Below, one piece after another: positions 1-6,143 of a stretch of 13,699 nt of DNA. The position numbers and the translations under genes were made by a program. The notes below the pieces were generated by a model. It did no database searches. It worked only from the letters and a program-made list of their open reading frames with translations, and was not told the DNA's origin. The stretch covers positions 1 to 13,699 of the forward strand of contig DKVC01000285.1 of the NCBI GenBank assembly GCA_002490995.1, read 5' to 3'. Every line of letters starts with the position of its first letter. The stretch's first letter is position 1. This DNA is from Lachnospiraceae bacterium UBA7188 (GTDB taxonomy: Bacteria > Bacillota > Clostridia > Lachnospirales > Lachnospiraceae).

Positions 1-72
1 CAGTTTTAAGTCTGTTTGGAATCCCTGTCTTTATACGGGCACTCCCCAAATGATAAGGATAAAAACGGGAAA

Positions 73-78
73 AAGGAG
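73..78 (+). promoter_or_regulatory. Ribosome binding site that fixes a GTG start
   Basis: AAGGAG lies 10 bases before the GTG at 89. The upstream in-frame ATG at 50 has no comparable site and would put a basic extension ahead of a normal lipoprotein signal peptide, so GTG 89 is preferred. Confidence 0.75.
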
Positions 79-88
79 TGGACAGATA

Positions 89-841
89 GTGAAGAAATTT
101 TGCATGTTATTGTGCCTTGTGGCAGTCTCGTTTTCTATGGCGGCGTGTGGAAATGATGATGTACAGTCACAGATGCCTGTTGACCGGACAGAATCCGACA
201 GGTCGGAATCACCTATGGAAGAAAGGACGCCTGTGTCTGATATTTCGGAAGGACCAGAGAAGGAAGAATTAGAAAATGCAGAGAATGAAAAGGGACCGTC
301 CGGGGATACAGGATCTGCGGAAGCCGAGTCGGATGGTGTGTCAGAGAGTGACATCACCGATGGGGCGGAGAGCATGACAGGGCTGACAGCAGTCGAAAGT
401 GAAGCGGAAACTGTAACTGGAACTGCACCGGAAACGGAAGCGGCAGGCGCGGAGACAGGTACCCGGAATGGGAATGATGAGGAGAAAACGGCAATGAATA
501 TGAAAGTACAGGTTGGCGATGCAGTATTTTCAGCCACATTGGAAGAAAATGAAGCAGTCACTGCGTTTGTGGAAATGATGCGGGAAGGTTCCGTGGCGAT
601 TCAGATGAGCGATTATTCCGGTTTTGAAAAGGTAGGCCCTCTGGGAACAAGTCTTCCTGCCAGTAACAGTCAGACTACAACACATGCCGGAGATATTGTT
701 TTATATAACGGGAATCAGATTGTTGTATTTTATGGCTCCAATTCGTGGAGCTATACAAGACTGGGGCATATTGATGATCTGACCGGCTGGGAGGAAGCCC
801 TCGGGAGCGGAGATGTGACGGTGACATTCTCGCTGGAATAA
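89..841 (+). CDS. Lipoprotein with acidic linker and cyclophilin-like domain
   Basis: A 250-residue predicted lipoprotein. Residues 1-20 form a short basic start, a hydrophobic core and a lipobox (MAAC, Cys20), so the mature protein should be lipid-anchored outside the membrane. Residues about 21-135 are low-complexity and rich in Glu, Ser, Thr and Gly, with little predicted fold, and look like a spacer through the cell wall. Residues about 136-250 match the cyclophilin-like fold family (Cyclophil_like2 type): SDYSGFEKVGPLG, then AGDIVLYNGNQIV and YGSNSWSYTRLG are its hallmark segments. The family shares the cyclophilin barrel, but proline isomerase activity has not been generally shown, so the biochemical role is open. 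It appears monocistronic; no terminator is visible after the stop. Family assignment is confident, function is not. Confidence 0.85.
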   Translation: MKKFCMLLCLVAVSFSMAACGNDDVQSQMPVDRTESDRSESPMEERTPVSDISEGPEKEELENAENEKGPSGDTGSAEAESDGVSESDITDGAESMTGLTAVESEAETVTGTAPETEAAGAETGTRNGNDEEKTAMNMKVQVGDAVFSATLEENEAVTAFVEMMREGSVAIQMSDYSGFEKVGPLGTSLPASNSQTTTHAGDIVLYNGNQIVVFYGSNSWSYTRLGHIDDLTGWEEALGSGDVTVTFSLE

Positions 842-1143
842 GGTGTATTTCGATGCTTTTTCACTGTATCAAGCGCATGGGAGATAGAGGTTCCGAACAG
901 TATGAAGTTCAGCACCGGCAAGGAAGCCAGAGCGATTCCTCCGAATTATAAGGCAAGATAGACCTGGATATCCGTGGCCAGGAAAATGATTCCAAATACC
1001 AGACTGATCATCAGGAAGGTTCCCAGGGATTCCGTGACAGTTGTCACTAAAATCAGCTTGCCTGCAATCACTGTGATTACAATGACAAGGAGCAGGCGCA
1101 AGATATCCGTTAAAATTTTAGAGTACAGTGCTGCATGCTGATA
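842..1143 (-). pseudogene. Decayed membrane-protein fragment (antisense)
   Basis: The reverse strand of this otherwise empty 448-base gap reads as protein-like sequence. One frame is open from the stop at 1144-1146 for 65 codons and contains long hydrophobic stretches (ILRLLLVIVITVIAGKLILV, FLMISLVFGIIFLA). It is broken by a TAA at 946-948 and then continues as IALASLPVLNFILFGTSISH before running into the lipoprotein region. No plausible start codon with a ribosome site exists. I read it as the remnant of a small multi-pass membrane protein gene. The family is not recognised and the boundaries are approximate. Confidence 0.4.
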
Positions 1144-1156
1144 TTAATGCAGAAAA

Positions 1157-1185
1157 TTGACTTACAGCGCGATAACGGATATAAT
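1157..1185 (+). promoter_or_regulatory. Sigma-A type promoter before the GH116 remnant
   Basis: TTGACT (1157-1162), a 17-base spacer and TATAAT (1180-1185) make a near-consensus housekeeping promoter. Transcription would start near 1192, giving a leader of about 100 bases. The leader contains a small inverted repeat, ATGACA (1229-1234) with TGTCAT (1246-1251). Confidence 0.7.
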
Positions 1186-1289
1186 GAAGAAAACACGTGG
1201 CAATAAGGTACTATCTATAGAAAGCGGTATGACAGCCATGGGGAGTGTCATGGCGCGGAAGTTTTTCACGTATAGAACAGGAGGAAAAT

Positions 1290-1916
1290 ATGAAAGATGG
1301 ATTCGTCTACAGCGGCCCCAATACGAATCAGATTTCTTTTCCTTTGGGAGGGATAGGCAGCGGCTGCATCGGCCTGGCCGGAAACGGTCTGCTGATTGAC
1401 TGGGAGATCCGCAATCACCCGGACAAAAGGACTTACAACAATTACAGCGGCTTTCTGGTCAGGGCATATGAGGGAGACCGGCTGGTTTCTGCCAGGGTAC
1501 TGGCGGGAGATTTGATGCCGCCCTACACAGGAAAGCCCCGCCGGGGGGAGAGCTACCGTTCGGGCTTCGGCTTCGGCCCCATGGAGAAATCTTTTGCGGG
1601 ATTTCCGCACTTTTCTTCCTGTACTTTCAAGGGGGAGTTCCCGGTTGCGGAGCTTCGGTTCGAGGATGGGGATTTTCCGGGCATCGTGACCATGAAAGCC
1701 TGGAACCCCATGATTCCGTTGAACGACAAAGATTCCAGCATCCCTGCGGCGCTTTTTGATATTTCCGTGGAGAATACCGGAGGGAAAGCTGTCAGGAAAG
1801 TGGTTTTGAACCGGGCGGAGATACCCTTTGCAGGTGGGCGGGAAATCGTCTTTGAGCGGGAAATCGCGGCAGGCAAGAAGGAGACCATAAGGTTCCTTGT
1901 AACATGGAATTTCTGA
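1290..1916 (+). pseudogene. Truncated GH116 family glycosidase (N-terminal part only)
   Basis: Starts at ATG 1290 with a strong AGGAGG at 1279-1284. The 208-residue product opens with the GH116 N-terminal signature (ISFPLGGIGSGCIGL, then LLIDWEIRNHPDK), as in non-lysosomal glucosylceramidase-like beta-glucosidases/xylosidases of about 800 residues. The N-terminal beta-sandwich is followed to VRKVVLN, then jumps to AGKKETIRFLVTWNF, a segment that in the family lies roughly 90 residues further on, and stops. The whole C-terminal (alpha/alpha)6 catalytic domain is absent. I infer an internal deletion plus a 3' deletion. Bases 1917-2010 do not restore the frame. A stable non-catalytic product is conceivable because the promoter and ribosome site look intact, but glycosidase activity is not expected. 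Confidence 0.8.
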
Positions 1917-2010
1917 AAGAAAGGTCAGCACCTGCAACTGGTAGCAGGCTATGAGCTGAAAGAAAATGATGGATTCAAAAGAAAACGGAAATAATTGAGG
2001 AGTTAGACAG

Positions 2011-2781
2011 ATGCTGACACAGTTTTCAAGAACAGAATTACTGCTGGGAAAAAGGGCAATGGAAAAACTGGCCGCTGCAAGAGTGGCTGTATTCGGAATC
2101 GGCGGGGTGGGCGGGTATGTCTGCGAAGCCCTTGTGAGAAGCGGGGTGGGCGCATTTGACCTGATAGATAACGACAGGGTCTGCCTGACCAATTTGAACC
2201 GTCAGATCATAGCCACACGGAGAACCATAGGAAGATATAAGACGGAAGTGATGAAAGAGAGGATACTTGATATAAATCCGGACGCAGAGGTCCGAATCCA
2301 TAACTGTTTTTTTCTGCCGGAGAATGCGGACACGTTTCCGTTTCAGGAATATGATTACATTGTGGATGCGGTGGATACGGTTGCCGCGAAAATCGAACTG
2401 GTTATGAAGGCACAGGAAAAGGGAGTGCCAATTATCAGCAGTATGGGGGCAGGGAATAAACTTGACGGCAGCCAGTTCCGGGTCAGTGACATTTATCAGA
2501 CGAAGATGTGTCCACTGGCAAAGGTCATGCGAAGAGAGCTGAAAAAGCGCGGCGTACAGGGACTGAAGGTGGTTTATTCGGAAGAAACTCCGGTAAAGCC
2601 GTTTGAAGACATAAAAATAGTCACTGAAGAAAACGGCGTCTGCCCGTCCGGGACGGAACAGAAGATTACACAGAGAAGGGCCATTCCGGGAAGTGTGGCA
2701 TTTGTACCCTCTGTGGCAGGATTGATTATAGCAGGCGAGGCAGTAAAAGACCTGTGCAGGACGGAAATGGAACAGAGCTGA
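2011..2781 (+). CDS. tcdA: tRNA threonylcarbamoyladenosine dehydratase (E1-like, TcdA/CsdL type)
   Basis: A 256-residue ThiF/MoeB/HesA-fold enzyme of normal family length. TcdA activates the t6A37 carboxylate of ANN-decoding tRNAs with ATP and closes it to the cyclic form (ct6A) in the cytoplasm. Visible motifs: nucleotide-binding GIGGVGG (29-35), the acidic LIDNDRV (51-57), the arginine-finger LNRQ (62-65), Lys77 in RYKTEV, and DAVD (119-122). The segment ISSMGAGNKLDGSQFRVSDI followed by TKMCPLAKVMRRELKKRG is typical of TcdA rather than ThiF or MoeB. Start ATG 2011 has GAGGAG at 1997-2002, eight bases upstream. It follows the GH116 remnant, which may merely supply a promoter; no closer promoter is evident. 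A different ThiF-like role is possible but less likely. Confidence 0.88.
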   Translation: MLTQFSRTELLLGKRAMEKLAAARVAVFGIGGVGGYVCEALVRSGVGAFDLIDNDRVCLTNLNRQIIATRRTIGRYKTEVMKERILDINPDAEVRIHNCFFLPENADTFPFQEYDYIVDAVDTVAAKIELVMKAQEKGVPIISSMGAGNKLDGSQFRVSDIYQTKMCPLAKVMRRELKKRGVQGLKVVYSEETPVKPFEDIKIVTEENGVCPSGTEQKITQRRAIPGSVAFVPSVAGLIIAGEAVKDLCRTEMEQS

Positions 2782-2799
2782 GCAGAGTGCTCCATTTTT
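2780..2799 (+). terminator. Possible weak terminator after tcdA
   Basis: A 5-base stem GAGCA/TGCTC with a 3-base loop begins at the stop codon and is followed, two bases later, by TTTTT. The stem is short, so this is tentative. Confidence 0.3.
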
Positions 2800-2839
2800 A
2801 CCACTTATAAACCGGAAATTACCTCTTGCGCAAAAGCTG

Positions 2840-2867
2840 TTTACAGATTTCGGATTTTCTGTATACT
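2840..2867 (+). promoter_or_regulatory. Promoter of the LytTR/LiaF-like operon
   Basis: TTTACA (2840-2845), a 16-base spacer and TATACT (2862-2867). Transcription would start near 2874, about 60 bases before the LytTR start codon. Confidence 0.6.
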
Positions 2868-2889
2868 GGAACCATAAGCTTATTTTCTC

Positions 2890-2904
2890 AGGAATTCGAT
2901 TCCT
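2890..2904. promoter_or_regulatory. Inverted repeat in the LytTR leader (possible operator)
   Basis: AGGAAT, three bases, ATTCCT forms a perfect 6-base inverted repeat between the predicted transcription start and the LytTR ribosome site. It could bind a dimeric regulator or form a small RNA hairpin. LytTR proteins usually bind direct repeats, so it need not be an autoregulatory site. Confidence 0.3.
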
Positions 2905-2933
2905 TAATATACCGCGGCAGCAAAGGAAATGAT

Positions 2934-3395
2934 ATGAAGGTAAAAATCGAGATCGAGGAAGGGCTGACGGAAGACGAGGTCATCATCCGATGCAGACGGC
3001 TAAGCGACACAATCGTCAGCCTGCAAAACTACATATCGAAACAGGGAAACGCCAGACGGTGCCTTTCCCTGCGGAATGCCGAGACGGAATTCTTTATTCC
3101 CATGGAGGACATCTATTTCTTCGAGACAGAGGGACGCCAGATGCGCGCTCATACAGCGGACAGGATCTTTTTCTGTGGCTACAGGCTTTATGAGCTGGAA
3201 GAGCTTTTGCCGGGAAGCTTTATGCGGATTTCCAAGTCTTCCATTGCAAACCTGGATCTGGTCTATTCCGTTACGAGAAACCTGACGGCATCCAGTGTGA
3301 TGGAGTTTGCGGGAAGCAGCAAAAAAGCCATGGTGTCCCGGGCTTATTTCAAGGCAGTGACAGAACGTCTGAAGGACAGGAAACTCGGAGTGTAA
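2934..3395 (+). CDS. LytTR-family DNA-binding regulator (no receiver domain)
   Basis: A 153-residue stand-alone LytTR protein. Residues 1-40 form a short N-terminal region; residues about 45-150 form the beta-rich LytTR DNA-binding domain: FIPMEDIYFFETEGRQMRAH, then YRLYELEELLPGSFMRISKS and SIANLDLV match the family core closely. No phosphorylation domain is present, so input must come from elsewhere, plausibly the membrane protein encoded downstream. ATG 2934 is chosen because AAAGGA (2922-2927) precedes it by six bases; an upstream TTG at 2826 lies ahead of the predicted promoter. The arrangement of LytTR followed by a LiaF-like or DUF3021-like membrane protein is common in Firmicutes and usually autoregulated. 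The domain call is secure; the regulated genes are inferred. Confidence 0.88.
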   Translation: MKVKIEIEEGLTEDEVIIRCRRLSDTIVSLQNYISKQGNARRCLSLRNAETEFFIPMEDIYFFETEGRQMRAHTADRIFFCGYRLYELEELLPGSFMRISKSSIANLDLVYSVTRNLTASSVMEFAGSSKKAMVSRAYFKAVTERLKDRKLGV

Positions 3396-3404
3396 AATTT
3401 GCAG

Positions 3405-3632
3405 ATGCGGAACTGGAAACAGCATGTACCCGTACAGTACCCCAGAGGATTTACGGACGCATCACTAAGCGGCCGGAAATCCTCTGCTCATGAGTGGGTA
3501 CTGGACGGGTACATGCGGAACTATAGACAGCATGTATCCGTACAGTACCCCAGAGGATTTACGGACGCATCACTAAGCGGCCGGAAATTCTCTGCCCATG
3601 AGTGGGTACTGGACGGGTACATGCGGAACTAT
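3405..3632 (+). repeat. Tandem 108-bp hairpin-forming repeat, 2.1 copies
   Basis: Two units, 3405-3512 and 3513-3620, plus a 12-base start of a third, lie between the LytTR gene and its partner. They differ at 6 of 108 positions. Each unit contains nested inverted repeats. In unit 1, GTACCCGTACAGTACCC (3426-3442) pairs with 3496-3512 at 16 of 17 positions. CAGAGGATTT (3443-3452) pairs perfectly with AAATCCTCTG (3477-3486). CGGACGC (3454-3460) pairs with GCGGCCG (3469-3475) with one mismatch, around an 8-base loop. A 9-base bulge, CTCATGAGT (3487-3495), sits on the 3' side. The repeats end just before the ribosome site of the next gene. An 81-residue frame crosses both units but lacks a ribosome site, so I treat this as structured non-coding sequence. 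Confidence 0.9.
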
Positions 3633-3646
3633 AATAGGAGGTAATT

Positions 3647-4351
3647 ATGAGAAGTAGAAAAAGTATTTTTTGGGGAATGGTGCTCCTGCTGGCAGCAGCG
3701 GCCTTACTGCTGGGCAGGCTGGGGTATCTGGAGGGAGTAGGATTCTGGACAATCCTGTTCAGTGCCTGCCTGCTCTCGTTTCTGGTGAAGGGCATTGTGA
3801 GGCTGCGGATCGGCACAATCCTGTTTTCATTGGCTTTTCTGGTCATTGTCAACGACGAGTGGCTGCATCTGGAAGCGATTACGCCCTGGCCCGTTCTGGG
3901 AGCGGCATTACTGGGAACCGTGGGGTTGAAAATGTTGTTTCCGAAACTTGGCGGGTACCGGGGCAGTCATCCTGTGAGGATTGGCGACGGAAGCAGTGTG
4001 ATACAGGATTATACCGGGGACGGGGAATATGTTTCTTATGACAATGTTTTTGGGGAAGCGGTCAAGTATGTTTCGGGGGTAATCCGTCAGGTGGATGTGG
4101 ATAATGTGTTTGGGTCTGTACAGATCTATTTTACAGAAGCCTTTTTATATGGCGGCACTGCCAACGTAAATGTGGACAATGTTTTCGGAAATGTGGTAAT
4201 CTATGTTCCCCGGACATGGAATGTGGAGCTGAATACGGAAAATGTATTCGGCTTTTCGAAGCAGACGGGAAAATGCAGTATCGATGGGGAAAATGTGATT
4301 CATGTGGGAGGCGATGTGATTTTCGGAAATCTGGAGGTGATATATGTGTAG
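3647..4351 (+). CDS. LiaF-like membrane protein (cell-envelope stress partner of LytTR)
   Basis: A 234-residue protein with four predicted membrane segments (about 8-23, 32-50, 54-69 and 80-98) followed by a soluble C-terminal domain. The C-terminal part is a repetitive beta structure with five copies of an FG-containing turn: DNVFG at 132, 152 and 177, ENVFG at 198 and DVIFG at 223, each followed by an alternating hydrophobic strand. This is the pattern of the LiaF C-terminal domain (DUF2154). LiaF in Bacillus represses the LiaRS envelope-stress system; here no histidine kinase is adjacent and the partner is the LytTR protein, so a regulatory or sensing role is inferred. ATG 3647 has AGGAGG at 3636-3641. 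It is separated from LytTR by the tandem hairpins and followed by a strong terminator hairpin. Confidence 0.82.
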   Translation: MRSRKSIFWGMVLLLAAAALLLGRLGYLEGVGFWTILFSACLLSFLVKGIVRLRIGTILFSLAFLVIVNDEWLHLEAITPWPVLGAALLGTVGLKMLFPKLGGYRGSHPVRIGDGSSVIQDYTGDGEYVSYDNVFGEAVKYVSGVIRQVDVDNVFGSVQIYFTEAFLYGGTANVNVDNVFGNVVIYVPRTWNVELNTENVFGFSKQTGKCSIDGENVIHVGGDVIFGNLEVIYV

Positions 4352-4368
4352 GAGGAACGTAAGCCAGG

Positions 4369-4410
4369 CCCTCCGCATATCTTATAGAAAGGTATGCGGA
4401 GGGTCTTTTT
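4369..4410 (+). terminator. Strong intrinsic terminator overlapping the amidase ribosome site
   Basis: CCCTCCGCATATCT (4369-4382) pairs with AGGTATGCGGAGGG (4390-4403), 14 base pairs with one G-U and a 7-base loop, followed by TCTTTTT ending at 4410. It terminates the LytTR/LiaF-like transcript. The 3' arm also carries GGAGGG (4398-4403), the only ribosome site for the ATG at 4411, so the structure could also block translation of read-through RNA. Confidence 0.88.
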
Positions 4411-4944
4411 ATGGCTTTGGTGGCAATCGATGCCGGACATGGCGGCGCGAATCCGGGAGCGGTATACAATGGCAGGCAGGAAAAGGACGATGCACTTGCC
4501 CTGGCTCTGGCAGTGGGGCAGATCCTGGAGCAGAACGGTGTGGAGGTATACTATACCAGAACTGACGACATATACGAATCTCCTGCCCGGAAAGCGGAGG
4601 AAGGTAATGCCGTGGATGCGGATTATTTTGTGTCAATCCACCGCAATTCCAGCACATATTCGAATGAATACAGAGGAGCAGAGACATTGGTGTACGATCA
4701 CTATGGGAAAGCTGCAATGCTTGCCAGCAATATCAATGTCCGCCTGGAACAGATCGGATTCGAGAACCTGGGGGTCAATGAGCGAAAGGATCTGGTGGTG
4801 CTGAACCGCACCGATATGCCGGCAGTGCTGGTAGAGGTGGGATTTATTAATTCGGATGCGGATAATCAGCTTCTGGATGAGCGTTTTCACGACGTGGCAT
4901 GGGCAATTGCGGAGGGAATTCTGGCCACGATATGGAGTGCGTAA
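4411..4944 (+). CDS. N-acetylmuramoyl-L-alanine amidase (Amidase_3), minimal
   Basis: A 177-residue protein consisting of one Amidase_3 catalytic domain, which cleaves the MurNAc-L-Ala bond of peptidoglycan. The zinc ligands and catalytic residue are visible: His10 in DAGHGG, Glu24 in RQEKDD, His77 in SIHRN and Glu142 in VLVEVGFIN. There is no signal peptide, membrane segment or wall-binding domain, unlike typical autolysins; export may be non-classical or lysis-dependent, or the protein may resemble a phage-type lysin. ATG 4411 is the first start after the in-frame stop at 4360-4362. The start codon directly follows the T-run of the upstream terminator. Nearness to LytTR and LiaF-like genes suggests an envelope module. 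Catalytic assignment is secure; substrate access and physiological role are inferred. Confidence 0.9.
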   Translation: MALVAIDAGHGGANPGAVYNGRQEKDDALALALAVGQILEQNGVEVYYTRTDDIYESPARKAEEGNAVDADYFVSIHRNSSTYSNEYRGAETLVYDHYGKAAMLASNINVRLEQIGFENLGVNERKDLVVLNRTDMPAVLVEVGFINSDADNQLLDERFHDVAWAIAEGILATIWSA

Positions 4945-5021
4945 GGAAATGGCTACAGTACAGTGGTGTCCCCGGGAAGGCAGCTGGCTGGCGGTCTGCA
5001 GTCGGGTTGTGCTGCAAATTT

Positions 5022-5120
5022 ATACTCATGGTCGAAAACATTTGCCAACCTGCATGTATAATGAGTGAGCGCATCGGCAATCCAGAACTGAAAGCGGCAA
5101 TTAAATGCGCTCACGAGTAT
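5022..5120. repeat. Palindromic intergenic element, copy A (99 bp)
   Basis: Bounded by inverted ends ATACTCATG (5022-5030) and CACGAGTAT (5112-5120). Inside, GTGAGCGCAT pairs perfectly with ATGCGCTCAC. Its reverse complement aligns along nearly its full length with 10595-10694 (copy B), and its right half resembles 13374-13433 (copy C). No open frame is associated. It occupies the amidase-pstS gap and contains TATAAT (5057-5062) without a good -35. It resembles a MITE-like or REP-like element. Confidence 0.75.
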
Positions 5121-5164
5121 AAACGGTGCGCAGTATAAATAAGGATGGGAGGCTTGAAGGGCTT

Positions 5165-6112
5165 GTGAGGGACAGAACAGGAATTTTGCTGATACTGGCG
5201 GGAGCGCTTTTGATTTTCTGGAATCTATGCTGTCCCTTTGGGGGAACTGCAGCGGAAGGGCAGGAAGTCTGTACAGGAGGGATTGCAAGCATGAAGCCTT
5301 CAGGATGCCTTCAGCTTACCGGGAGCTCGTCCATGGAGAAATATGCCGGCGCCCTGGCCGAGAGCTTCATGGAAATGTATCCGGACACGGCCGTGACCCT
5401 CCAGTTTACAGGATCCAGCGCGGGCATTGCGGCTGTCACTGGCGGCAGTGCCGATATCGGGCTGTCCTCCAGATATTTAAAAGAGGAAGAAAAAGCGGCC
5501 GGAGCAGTGGAAAATATTGTGGGATACGATGGCATTGCCATATGTGCCAATCCCGCTAACGGAATCAGCGGGCTTACCGGTGAACAGCTTTCTCAGCTTT
5601 ACACCGGGAAAATCAGGAACTGGTCCGAGCTTGGGGGCAGTGATCTGCCCGTCGTGCTGATAGGAAGGGAAGCCGGCTCGGGAACCAGGAATGCCTTTGA
5701 GGAATGGCTGGGGCTGACAGACAGGTGTACATATGCAGGAGAACTGGACAGCACGGGGGCGGTTATGGCAAGGATTGCGGTCACCCCCGGCGCGGTGGGA
5801 TATGCCTCACTGGAAGCGGCGGACAGGATGGGCAGCCGGGCAAAGGCGGAAAGCGCAGGCGCATACGGCATGGCAGAGAGCAGAGCCGAAACGGATCTTG
5901 TGATTCTTTCCCTGGACGGCGCAGAGCCTTCCATGGCGAATATCAGAAACGGCAGCTATCCTTTGTACAGACCGTTTATAATGGTTACAGGGGGAGAAGC
6001 GGAAAAGGAAAATGAGCTGGTACGCGTGTGGCTCGCCTATGTGGGAAGCGAGGAGGGCATAAGGATTGCGGAGAGCATGAAGATTGTTGTGAATCACAGC
6101 CGGGCCCGATAA
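5165..6112 (+). CDS. pstS: Phosphate ABC transporter, substrate-binding protein PstS
   Basis: About 315 residues, the usual PstS length. It captures phosphate outside the membrane and delivers it to PstCA. An N-terminal hydrophobic segment (about residues 7-23) is followed by binding-protein motifs: TGSSSM (52-57), TGSSAG (82-87), GSADIGLSSR (94-103) and REAGSGTR (168-175), which supply phosphate contacts in the family. The start is uncertain: GTG 5165 has GGGAGG at 5147-5152, twelve bases away; an alternative GTG at 5126 adds 13 polar residues and lacks a ribosome site. No standard lipobox is seen (the region reads NLCCPFGG), so it may be signal-anchored or released rather than lipidated, unusual for a Gram-positive PstS. 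First gene of pstSCAB; pstC follows after 31 bases. Confidence 0.92.
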   Translation: MRDRTGILLILAGALLIFWNLCCPFGGTAAEGQEVCTGGIASMKPSGCLQLTGSSSMEKYAGALAESFMEMYPDTAVTLQFTGSSAGIAAVTGGSADIGLSSRYLKEEEKAAGAVENIVGYDGIAICANPANGISGLTGEQLSQLYTGKIRNWSELGGSDLPVVLIGREAGSGTRNAFEEWLGLTDRCTYAGELDSTGAVMARIAVTPGAVGYASLEAADRMGSRAKAESAGAYGMAESRAETDLVILSLDGAEPSMANIRNGSYPLYRPFIMVTGGEAEKENELVRVWLAYVGSEEGIRIAESMKIVVNHSRAR

Positions 6113-6143
6113 TACAGGGGGAACGCAGGAAGGAGGGACGGCA

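Noticed and set aside
1266..2192. Long open frame (308 codons) on the minus strand opposite the GH116 remnant and tcdA
   Set aside because: No ribosome site or domain motif; it crosses two plus-strand genes with clear homology and good starts.
2826..2933. Upstream TTG start for the LytTR gene
   Set aside because: It would begin upstream of the predicted promoter and lacks a ribosome site; ATG 2934 has AAAGGA six bases upstream.
3405..3632. CRISPR-like array
   Set aside because: The units are directly abutting 108-bp tandem copies without unique spacers, and no cas genes are nearby.
3405..3644. Repeat-encoded peptide of about 79 residues made of two 36-residue units
   Set aside because: No ribosome site, no recognisable domain, and four of five codon changes between units alter the residue, whereas the two stem changes preserve RNA pairing. 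A peptide cannot be fully excluded because the unit is a multiple of three and remains open.
5057..5062. TATAAT in palindromic copy A as the pst promoter
   Set aside because: The sequence 17 bases upstream (GAAAAC) is a poor -35 and there is no extended -10; the motif also varies to TATAAC in copy B.
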